Source: Ananas comosus (Eukaryota > Streptophyta > Magnoliopsida > Poales > Bromeliaceae). From it: a DNA stretch of 64,000 nt. The translations under genes and the position numbers were made by a program. Below the pieces are notes generated by a model. The model saw nothing but the letters and a program-made list of their open reading frames with translations. It did not search any database and had not been told where the DNA came from. Shown here in pieces: positions 46,777 to 57,700 of the stretch (position 1 is the first letter of the stretch; each line of letters begins with the position of its first letter). The stretch covers positions 34,068-98,067 of the forward strand of contig NW_017893363.1 in NCBI RefSeq assembly GCF_001540865.1. Reading direction: 5' to 3'.

Positions 46777-49700
46777 TGTAATACACTGGATCTTAGCAAA
46801 TCGCAAAATTCGAGTGTTTGATCTGTGTTCGGAGCGTTCCCACAGTTTTTGGAGGATCGTTGATAGTGTCCCGACCCCTGGCACGCATCCCGAGGATGTT
46901 GGAGTGGGACTTGGCACCAAAATTCCAAAATCGAAATTTTTGGACAGCTCTCGGGTAGCCTGCAGCAGGGCTTGTACCGGAACAAGACTTGCCTTGTACC
47001 GGTACAAGGGTTGATGGTTGTACCGGTACAGCCATCGGGCTCGTACTGGTACAGAGCTGCAGACCGCGCGACCCGAGCCTCGGGTTTGCAATTTCGTCGG
47101 CCTTGTACCGGTACAAGGAGGCAGATTTCGTACAGTTTGTTCTGCAGGGGTGTTTTTGCTATTGTAGCAATACTATAACAGCACCCACGCCCCTTAGGGC
47201 TTCTTTTGTGCTGGGACCTGAGGAGGAGAAGGTGAGAGGAGCTCTCTCTCCCTTTCTTTGCATTTTTACTCCTTTGCTTGGTTTTTATTTGGGTTTCTCT
47301 CCTCTTTTTGCATCTTGGTGGCTTCTCCACCATTGTTGATGGCTTAGAGCTTGGAGAGGAGCTTGTGGCTGAGGAGATCTCCCACCCCACTTGGATTGGA
47401 GCTAAGTTTGGAGCTTCTTGAGAGGTTAGAGACTTGATTTCTCCCTTTGATCCTTGATTTGAGGCTTTTTGTGAGATGAAACCCTAGAATGAGGTTTTAG
47501 GGCTTTAATTTGGGTATTTTGAATTTAGGGCTTTTGAAGCTAGATTGATTGGATTAGAGGCTTCCATTAGGTTGGATTGGATGAGCCCTAGCTTCATTTT
47601 GGAGCTTTAGAGGAGATTTTTGCTCTAGAGGTGAGTTCTTCTCACCTATACTTGATTAGCTTAATGTTTGAGCTAGGTTTGGTTTGTTTGGCCCGTATGA
47701 TACATGTTCTTGTACCTCTAGGATATTAGAAGACTAGAGGACACCCTCGTTGGAGCGCGCGAGGAGTTTCGTTGCCATCGGTGGGTTTGGCTTCCTTGAA
47801 ATTGGAGGAAATTCCTCCTAAGTGGTTAAATGCTTTCATGCTCCTTAAATTCCTGCATATTCATGTTCAGTAGCATTTATGAGAGTTTTTGAATGCTTAG
47901 AACTCATATGTTGTGCATCAAGAAAATTTACTCTACATAGTAGAGAGAGAGAGACAATGTGCTTTGTTAATATGCATGCGACNNNNNNNNNNNNNNNNNN
48001 NNNNNNNTCTTTGCTTCTCTTTGGTTTTAATCTCCCTCTAGCTTAGATTTTGAAGGATTAATCCCTTTTCTTTCCTCTTTTATGCTTCTCCACCATTGAT
48101 GGAGCTAGAAGCTTGGATTTGGAGCTAAGTGGAGGATAGATCTTGGGATTTAAAGGATTTAGAGCTTGATTTGAAGCTTCTAAGAGGTAAGCATTACACT
48201 ATCTTCCTCTAGATTTGAGTTTCATTGGATTTCATGAGATGAAACCCTAGATTGTGATATTAGGGTTTATTTTGGGCATTTTGAATCTAGGGCTTTTGAA
48301 GCTAGATTGATCGGATTAGAGGCTTCCATTAGGTTGGATTGGATGAGCCCTAGCTTCATTTTGGAGCATTAGAGAAGATTTTTGCACTAGAGGTGAGTTC
48401 TTCTCACCTATACTTGATTAGCTTAATGATTGAGCTATTGATGGTTCGTTTCGTTCGTGTGACGCATGTTTCTCTACCTCTAGGGTACTAGGAGACTAGA
48501 GGACACCCTCGTTGGAGCGCACGAGGAGTTTCGTTGCCATCGGTGGGTTTGGCTTCCTTGAAATTGGAGGAAATTCCTCCTAAGTGGTTAAATGCTTTCA
48601 TGCTCCTTAAATTCATGCATATTCATGTTTAGTAGCATTTATGAGAGTTTTTGAATGCTTAGAACTCATATGTTGTGCATCAAGAAAATTTACTCTATGT
48701 AGTAGAGAGAGAAAGACAATGTGCTTTGTTAATATGCATGCGACGAATATTCCATGAGATGATAGGAAATCAAGATTCATGCTTCGATTTTGACTAGAAC
48801 TATAAGTTCTTGAACTTAGCATCCATGTTGGGACAAAATGAGCCATAGTGTCATAATGAGGTACTTGGACTAGAGAATTATTAAACTGCAACATAGAGAC
48901 TTGATAATAGGCCACATTGACATCAACTATATGCCATATTTGAGATATGATGAAATAGTGACTTGGCCACGAGGACATTTACTATATACCATGTTATTAG
49001 ACATGAGGACTTGGTACTTGCGACTGATCGTTTGACTACTTGCCATTGTGCTCATTCGCACATGCTTGTGAGGGTCGCTCCCTACAAGCCGGCACTCCGG
49101 AGATGGCCATCGCGATACATATTCGCCGTGCGGGATTGGGCGCCGAAGTGGATTGCCGTGGGACAGGCTCATCCCTAGGGTGGGGATGATGACTACCACG
49201 GGGCCATTAGGCTCGGCACCGGCCAGACAGCCTACGGGTGGGTCTCAGGGCCTTAGACAGCCTTCGGGTGGGTCTCTTCAGATTTGACTTCGAGTATTCA
49301 TGACGACTTAGAGTATTACTTGGACATTGACTAGAATAGTAAACATCGGCATTGTACTATTTCGCATTGTGAACATTATGTTAGTTGGAGACTATTACTT
49401 CATGCATAGTTGCTTTCGTACTCATGCTATTTATGCTAAGTGGAGACTTTATGCTATAGTAAGTTATATTTTACTTACCGTCTAATTATTACATTGTTAG
49501 GCACTGACCTCTTCTTGTAGCTTTTGGGCCTTGTGGCGCAGTTCACTGAAGTCAGTAATTGCCCACTGGGAACTATTTTTAATAGTTCTCACGCCCCTGT
49601 TTCTATGTTTCCTTTTCAGAGCCTTCGGCACCGGCGGAGGCACGGGATCGCGGCAAGGGGATCGCGTAGCTAGCTAGCGAGGAGCTTACTTGCCTAGGTG

Positions 49701-50009
49701 GTTTACTCTTTCTTTTGTAGATGAGAGAGTGAGAGTTTTGTACCCTGTATAGAGACCACCTATGTATCTACTCTTAGCACTTGTATTTGGGATTTCCTAT
49801 TGTATTTACTTTATGCCTTACTTAGTGGATTTACAGTTTTAACTTTATCCCTTGTTGTAGCAATTAGACATTTACTATGCTCTGATACTCCTAGATGTAT
49901 TGTATTATTGCTTTTATTATTGTTGCTTTTAGATGCCTTATATGTTGTAGACATATGGCGGGTCTGGGCACGCGCCGGGCGGGCTTCCGCTGGGTCCCGG
50001 GGCGTGACA
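46777..50009 (+). mobile_element. Gypsy LTR insertion with TSD GGCAT, apparently solo, with an N gap
   Basis: It begins TGTAATACACTGGATC and ends GGGTCCCGGGGCGTGACA, flanked by GGCAT at 46772-46776 and 50010-50014. The protease frame of element 6 reads through once it is removed. A 25-N gap (47983-48007) lies between two near-identical segments (about 47530-47982 and 48295-48735). The object may therefore be a full element whose interior was lost in the gap, rather than a true solo LTR. TGTACCGGTACA-type palindromes sit at about 46973-47115. Confidence 0.85.
47983..48007. other. Assembly gap, 25 Ns
   Basis: A short run of N inside the LTR at 46777-50009. Its real size is unknown. Confidence 0.99.
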
Positions 50010-51149
50010 GGCATACAAACGCCCACTCGAGGCCTATCGAGATCCCTCGCTTTGACGCTGGATAGGTGGCCGCCTAGGCTGGTACTGTGTCGACGGAGTC
50101 CCGTGGCTAGCGGCTGGTAGAGCCGGTGCCGATGCAGTCGACGATGCCGGTGAAGAACCTCTCGGGCACTCAGTCCGAACGTGGCCCTCCTGGCCACACT
50201 GGAAGCACCTGCCCGCCCGCTGTGGATACTGCGGTGGGTAATGAGAACCACCGCAGATCACACACGGGGAAGGCCGGCGACGGTCAAAACCTCCTCGCTT
50301 CGCTGCTGAGCCGCGTCCACGCTGCTGGCTCCTAGGATGCTTCGGCGGTCTCCTAGAGTGCGTCTGGCTCACCCTCTGTCGCAGGCCTCTTGGCCTTACC
50401 CTTGTCCATGGCCTCTCGCGGCTCCTGGACATCTGCCGCGCCGCTCTCCACAATGAGCGCGCGATCCACCACCTCCCGGTAGGTTTGAAGGTTAGAGGAT
50501 TGCACGAACCGAAAAATTGACGGTCGCAACCCTCGCTCGAAGATGCGGGCCTTGTCCTCGTCGTCCCGCACGACGAAAGGCACGCAATGCAGAAGCCAAG
50601 TAAACTCCCGCTCGTACTCGGCTACAGTCCGATCTCCTTGGCGCAAGTTGCGCAGGTCCTGCTCCATCTTCCTCTTGACGCTGGTCGGGAAGTAGTGCGC
50701 TAATAGAAGCTCCTTGAACTTCTTCCATGAAATAGCCGCCAAGTCGGTGCTGGGGTTCTCCTGAAGATCCAACCACCAGCGATAGGCCTCGCTGTCGAAG
50801 TGGTGTGTGGCGAGCCAAACTCGATCTCTCTCCTCCACGAAGGTGTCGCGGAAGAGTTTCTCCATATGCATCAACCACTTCTTCACGATCCAGTGGTCGA
50901 CCTTTTCGCCATCGAAAACCCGGGAACCGCACCTCCTGAACTCGTTGAGGCGCTCCATCAGCCTGCCCCTTTCCTCAGCAGAAACCGTCACGGGAAAAAC
51001 TGCCCCCGTCGGTGGCGTCTGAGCCGGTGGTGCCACTATGTTCTCCTCCCGGGGTACAACTACGGGTGCTGCCCGTGAAGAACCGGGGGCGGGTGATGGT
51101 GCCCTCGGTGCCACGTCCACAACTGGTGCTGGCGGCGTAGGGGCCTGAG
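50010..51149 (-). pseudogene. gag: Element 6 gag, main part with capsid core and zinc knuckle
   Basis: Minus strand. From PTPPAPVVDVAPRAPS it reads through LMERLNEFRRCGSRVFDGEKVDHW and the capsid domain (WWLDLQENPSTDL, LRQGDRTVAEYEREF, CVPFVVRDDEDKARIFERGL) to KGKAKRPATEGE. A one-base shift near 50390 then moves the frame to [14 protein letters not shown] and the zinc knuckle CFQCGQEGHVRTEC. A TAG close to 50034, most simply a changed CAG, precedes the join to the protease. This is the only copy of the element 1-type gag here with its capsid core present. The N terminus continues at 52376-52603 beyond the copia LTR. Confidence 0.88.
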
Positions 51150-52375
51150 TGTTAGGTCCTATGTGTTGGCAAGTTTCGTGGGTCGAGTCGAAGTCTTGAA
51201 GAAGTCCGGCGCGGAGTATTGAAGATCGAAGAATCCAAGACTTCGAAGAATCGGAAAGGACGCAAAACAAGCAAAACTTGAATCCCGATGCGTTGGTAAG
51301 CTTTAAATCTTGTTTATGGTGATTCATACTTATTTATAGATCTTAGAATCATATTTTTAAGTTGTAATTGATTAGAAAGTTTCTAAGAGCTTGTAAAACT
51401 CGAAACGATGCATTTTCAGCAAAAATTGCATTGTTGTACCGGTACAAGAGTTTTCTGTCTAGGGTACAGCCATCAACGTCTGCGCAGAAAGGTTTGATGG
51501 TTGTTCCGGTACAACCATCATGGCTGTACCGGTACAAGCCCTGTTCCGGAACAAGCTGCAGCCTGTTCAAGGTACAGAAGCTTCACAGAAAATCTTCCGT
51601 CATGCGGTACCCTGGACAGCTTTCCTTGTTCCGGTACAAGGTGCTGATTTTGGAAAGAAATTTTCTAATCCGACTCTGTTTGATTCTAAAGTCTATAAAT
51701 AAGCTATTGGGGTTCTCTAACATATCAAGCATCACGAAAATACATGTTTGAGAAACTCTAGAGGCTCGGATTTTATTCTAAACCTATTTTCTACAAATTA
51801 GCCTCTTTAGATCAAATTGAGATATCGTTTCGCATTCTCTATATGTCGATTTGATCTCCGCTTCGCTTGGAGTTCTATTCCCTGGTTTTCTACGATACTC
51901 CAAAGCGAAGGATCACCATAATCATGATGCTCTTCATGAACGGCGTCGTGGATTCGGCGTGAACAAAGGCGGTTCGTGGATTCGGATCGTTGGCTCGTGG
52001 ATTCGAGTGGCGTTGTGGATTCGGCGTGATTGAAGCTTCGTGGATTCGAAGTGGAGGCGTTCGTGGATTCGAACGTGAGGGCGTGGACAACCCGGAGGGT
52101 AGCGCGAAGATTCATAGGAGGTTAAGAGAGGTTGAGTCCGTGAAGTCAGTAATCACTTTGTAATCTTTTCTCTTAGTGAATTATTTTTTTCGCGTGTTGG
52201 TCTCGTGGGTTTTTCTCCAAGTTGGAGTTTTTCCACGTAAATCTCGGTGTGCTTTTTATTTTCCGCATTTATTTTTATTGCATCGAGATTTGTGGTTTTT
52301 GGCCGTTCACCTATTCACCCCCCTCTAGGTGATAGATACAATCTAGATAGATCCTTGGGCTCCTCAAAACTTTCA
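51150..52375 (+). mobile_element. Ty1/copia-type solo LTR, TSD CTGAG
   Basis: A 1226-base sequence starts TGTTAGGTCCTATGTGTTGG and ends AAAACTTTCA, flanked by CTGAG at 51145-51149 and 52376-52380. It has no primer site or coding region. The end region with TATTCACCCCCCTCTAGGTG resembles SIRE/Opie-type copia LTRs from memory. It carries TGTACCGGTACA-like motifs (about 51434-51640) and a TATA box. It interrupts the element 6 gag. Confidence 0.88.
51694..51701 (+). promoter_or_regulatory. TATA box in the copia LTR
   Basis: TATAAATA in the middle of the LTR, in the expected U3 position for transcription on the plus strand. Confidence 0.5.
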
Positions 52376-52603
52376 CTGAGTTTCTCGAGCAGTAGCCTGC
52401 TGAAGTAGGAGATCCTCCAAGCGCTTCATCCACGCCTCCTGTCAGCACCCTGCCTCCGTCTGTTGTGCCACCATATCAGTGAGGGCCGCAAGCTAGCCCC
52501 TCAACTCTCGAACCTCGCCGGATCCGGAGGTAGCGGAGGTCTCGACCTCCTCCAGATTTGCCGTGTTATCCGCTCCGGCAGATTGGGAGCGTGTAATCGG
52601 CAT
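52376..52603 (-). pseudogene. gag: Element 6 gag, N-terminal piece
   Basis: Minus strand. It starts MPITRSQSAGADN at 52603 and continues EEVETSATSGSGEVRELRG, followed by a TAG near 52496 and small gaps, to the copia LTR. It supports the same start codon for the gag of element 1. Confidence 0.75.
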
Positions 52604-52923
52604 CTCACTACAATACCATAAAAGCATAAGTTAATAAACTCACGCTATCGGATCCCCACTCAATAAAGTAGTACCCCAAATCATGCGAAAGTAAGGAAGT
52701 GTGCTTCACTACGAACTCCCGATGTTACGTTGTCGGCCGCCAACGTAACTCTCCGCGAAGTTAGAAGCTATACACTTTGATTTAACTCCACTTATAGAGT
52801 TATCAAAGATACCCAATCAAGATACTTTCGCTTACAAGTCAAATAGAGCTCGTCTCTCACGAGCCTATTTCCTATAGTTCAACTGGCCTAAGGTTTGCTA
52901 GGTCCTCTAAGGCTCAACCCTAA

Positions 52924-52935
52924 GCTCTGATACCA
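52924..52935 (-). promoter_or_regulatory. Primer binding site of element 6
   Basis: TGGTATCAGAGC in element sense, eight bases from the LTR end at 52944. Confidence 0.88.
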
Positions 52936-52943
52936 AACTAATC

Positions 52944-54736
52944 TGTCACACTCCGGGGCCCAGCGGAAGCCCGGCCGGCGCGTGCCCAGGCCCGCCATAT
53001 GTCTAAAACATACTAGGCGTCTAAAACAAAACGATAAATAAGGCAATAAAAGAGAACATCTAGATGTATCAGAGCAAAGTGTATCTAGAAGCTACAAAAG
53101 GGAAGGGAACATAAAGTGAAATCCGCTATGTTAAAACATAAAGTAATACAATAAGAATCCCAAAAACGATAGCTAAACAAGGTACACAGGTGATCTCTAT
53201 ACATGGTACAAAACTCTCTCTCTCACAAAAACTAAAAAGAAGAGAGTGACCACCTAGGTGCAATAGCAAGCTCCGCTATCTAGCTATGCGACTCCCTTGC
53301 CGTGATCCCGTGCCTCCGCCGGTGTCGAAGGCTCTGAAAAAAATAAAAACCATAAAACAGAGGGCGTGAGAACTATTGAATAATAGTTCCCAATGGGCAA
53401 TTACTGGCTTCAGTGAAATGCACCACTAGGCCCAAACTAAAAAGAGGGTCAGTAAGCAGATATAAACAAGAGCGATATGTACGACAAGTAAATAAGCATG
53501 AATATTTGCTACCACATGATATCTCTACTTAGCATGATTTAGCATAAGTAAGAAAAGCTATTCTCGTATGAATATACCCAAGTATCGCTAGTATGATGTC
53601 CATAAGTCAAATAGTAAAGATGTCATTGTTTACTATTTTAATCAATGTCCACATGGCATGATGAATGCTCCAAGTCAAATCTGAAGAGACCCGCCCGAAG
53701 GCTGTCTGGCCCTGAGACCCGCCCGTAGGCTGTCTGGCCCGTGCCGAGCCTAATGGCCCCGTGGTAGTCAACATCCCCACTCTAGGAATGAGCCTTGCCC
53801 ACGGCAATCCACTTCGGCGCCTAATCCCGCACGGCGAATATGTATCGCGATGGCCATCTCCGGAGTGCCGGCTTGTAGGGAGCGACCCTCACAAGCATGT
53901 GCGAATGAGCACAATGGCAAGTAGCGCAAGATCCATCTCAAGTACCAAATCCTCATGTCTAAAAATATGGAATATATATATCGAATGTCTCAACGGCCTA
54001 TCTCTATGTCATCATGTCTTTAATATAGAATATAGCAGATGTTCAATGGCCTATCACTATGTCTCTATGTTGCAATTTCACAGTTTACTATGTCAAGTGC
54101 CCATTTATGGCATTTTTGTCCAATAAGTCCAAACATGAGTTTATTGTTTGCAAATGCATAATTTAAGCAATTTCTAACATAAAAGACATGTTTCTAAGTC
54201 ACTAACACGAACACTTCTCACATGCATGAATTCTACCTATAGTGCTCTACTATATAGAGTGAAATTTTCAAGATACATAAGGCATGCATTTTAAGTGTTC
54301 TAAAATTCATATAAATCCTATCTAGCATAGATTTGTATTCAAAAAGACGTTACGACATGTAAAGCAAACGTGGGGACCATTTTGCCCCGTTCTCATGAAG
54401 CCAAACCCACCACAACTCTTGCGCTCCTTCGTTTGCTCTAACGAAGGTGTCCACTAGTCTCCTAGCACCCTAAAGATGTAGGAATAAGGGTTAAACGAAT
54501 CTTACGATCAACCCTAAGCTCAATCAATAAGCAATATAGGCTCCTTAAGTGAAGAAATCCTCTCTCAAACTCTAAATGGGAGTTAGAGTTTTTCAAATCC
54601 AACCTAAATAAAGGTTCTAAACCCATCAATTAGGTTTCAAAACCCTCAAATCAAAAATCCCCAAAATAAACCCTAAATCCCAAAATCTAGGTTTCATCTA
54701 GTTTAAAGCTCCAAAACTAGGATCTAGAGGAAGGAA
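52944..54736 (-). repeat. 5' LTR of element 6, truncated
   Basis: It starts TGTCACACTCCGGGGCCCAG and matches 23584-25380 closely. Element 7 begins at 54737, so the sense-upstream part of this LTR is missing. No gene is present. Confidence 0.85.
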
Positions 54737-57700
54737 TGTAAGGAAGTGAATTCTCGAAACTCGAGGATTAGACTTCGACCAGAATCGACTATTCGTCGAG
54801 TGCGTAGGCTTCGGAAAGTCCGAAGGTGTTTATAATGCATAAAGTGCATTAAGAAGAGGTCCGCGAGAGCACCAGTGCAAAACTTGCACTGGAGCAGAAA
54901 TGCTCTCGGGGACCGGTCCCTGGCAGGGAGGGACCGGTTCCATCAGGCTGGGTTGCGGAGGTCTCTGATGAGACCGGTCCCTGGTGGGCAGGGACCGGCT
55001 CCCGAACGTTGGCCTGGCGAGACTTAGCCAAATTTGGCTAAGTCCCGAGAATGCAGCTCTCGGGAACCGGTCTCTCGGACACGAGGGACCGTCTCCCGGG
55101 ACGGGGTCTCCTCAGCAAGCGGACCGGTTGCCCGACGCGAAATCCCCTCTGCTTCGAAGGGCAGCCTTCGGGGAACCGGTCTCCCCGATGTAGGACCGGT
55201 CCCCTCTCACTGCGAAAATGCCCCAGAAGGGCTGATTCCAAGGTGAAAAAGTGGAGGGCTATTTGGCAAAACGCCTTTATTAGAAGGCTGGCGGATCCTC
55301 TTTCCTCCCTCTCAGTATTCTCTCTCTCAGTCTCGTCCTTCACACTCTTTCCTCTCTTCAGGAACAGAAACGAAGAAGAAAAAGGAGAATAGAAAGAAAC
55401 GAAAGAAACAAAAAGAGGGAAGGAAATCCAAGAACAAGAAGAACAAGGTCTTCTTCCCTCTCTCCTTCAAGCTAGGGCAACTTGGAGGCTTGCTTGGAGT
55501 AAGCTCCAATAACCACTATCGATGTGATATATTCTTGGGTGTGGGTTGTTACTTAGAATTGGTTCAAATGGAACACTAAGTAGGGATAAATAGAAGGTTC
55601 GGCTCGAAACGAAGCTCGCACTACACGGGATTCTCCGTTGTTGAACGCTAGGGCTTAGAAATTGGGATTTTGGCAAATCTAGGGTTTTGATCTAATTATA
55701 TTGGGTCGCTAACCATAATTGCTAGTCTCTGAACGCGTCGGCGAAGACGTTTGCCTGATTCCGACGAACGATCGTGCAAGTATCGCCCGAAATTGGGTAT
55801 ACTCGAGGCTGCGCTTCGCGCGCCGAGGATTGTTGAGCGCGCGACGAAAGACACGCAACGTCGAGTTGTCTACCATCGGGCACTGCCAAAAGGTGGGTGT
55901 TCCATGCCGAAGCAATCGGGCTCCCTTCTATTCTTAGTACATTGTCGACTGCCTTGCATCTTAGTATTATTGGCAGTTAGGATTAACTTGTGGCATTGCC
56001 TTCGTTAATGCCTTCCATTGATGATAATTGTAGAATGTATTGAATACTTGACATACGTGGATTGCATAAGCGAATTGGGTCGAGACTCTGTGAATCCTAA
56101 TATAGAGCCGAGAAGGTGATGGGCTCATGGCTTGGTCTAATGCTAAACAAACGAACGAGTGCATCTAGTCGATATTTTTTAATGTAACAATGGACGAGTG
56201 GCAATTTAAAGTTTTGATAGTAAGCAAAAGAACAAATGACAACATATGTGAGTCATAGTGCTATATGACTATGGACTATATGATGATTGTGACCCTAGAA
56301 GATAGGTATCTCTCAAAGCTTAGAAGGGACATGCTCACAGGCTCTGTTTAAATCTGTGATGGAAAGCCCCACACAAGTATGTGCAGCTACCGGATGTTGA
56401 TCCGCCAGGGATTGCTATATGCCCCGCCAGACGGTCTCGGGGCCGTTAGGCGAGTGAATCCGCTCCTACGTGTCGAGATGTGTAGTGAGAACTGTAGGCG
56501 AGCCTCCCGGGTAAGCCACGAATTGGATGGACAAATAAATGAGGTACACAATCAGACATGAATAGCTTATCTTTGGACATGATAACAGGTTACTGTTTAC
56601 ACTATTTCATTGTACATGCATCAATATATTAATGCCCACCTCCGGGCATAGGTAAGAGTAGCTTATACTTTCTCATACCCGCTTTCCTTTATCTATCTAT
56701 CCTATCGATTAATCTGCTTGGCCCTGCTGGACCCTAAGTGGGGAGATCGGGGAGCTCGCGGCCTAGAACCTCACTGGGAACTAAGGAAGTTATTCTCAGC
56801 CACACCCATTTACCTACAGGGTTCCATTCGGTGTCCGCCCGGTGAGCCGCCGAGGATCCCGGTAAGGGCCGCGGCGTTCTAGTCACATAGCTAACCGTCC
56901 CTTTGCTAGCCGTCAACCTACCTTTATATTTGAGTAGCAGATATGTAAGGGTGAGGTTCGAGTGAATTGATTTATATTTTGGAAGAACTGTAAAAGATGT
57001 AATTGAATGTATTAAGTCAAATGAATAGTAATAGATATGCTCTTCTCTCCTTTAAGTACTGTTAATTATTGTTTCTATACTTGTATCTTGCTCTTGGTTT
57101 GTCGCACGGTTGTGCTCTTGAATCGTGTATTATGAATTGAACTCCTGGGTAAATCTCTAACATGATCTTATGGTTGTCTGGCGACAGGGGAGGTCACTGT
57201 CCGTTCGGCGTCTGTTCGACGCAACCCCGGCCGCGACAAAAATGGTAGCGGTCTCGGGCGTGACAGAATAAAGTGTAATCAGAGCAGCCAGAGCAAGTAA
57301 AAGAAGTCTAGGATGCAGCCTAGAGACCCTAGGTTGGTAAACCCTAAGTTATAAGGACGTGAGTGAACGTGTGAACCCCATGGCGGTGGCGGAGTTGATT
57401 GAATTGGGTCAAGTTGTGTTGTGTCTCTAGCTGTGAATAGAGACGGATCACGAGTGACACTCATTCTTGACTTGTATGGTTGTGTCGCGGCCGAACGACG
57501 CGACGCTTCAAGAGTCCAGAACTGAAGCACTTGTGAGCTTCCGCCCGACGATTTCGTTGTTTGAGTCGTTATTTTTCGCGAACACTGGTTGTGAAGTTAT
57601 CGGATTGAGATAACAATTAAGATTGTTGCTTTTCAGAGGCAAATGTCCCCCAAGGCGTTTATGTGCGCAGGTCTCTCCGGTACCGCTAACGACTAGCCGC

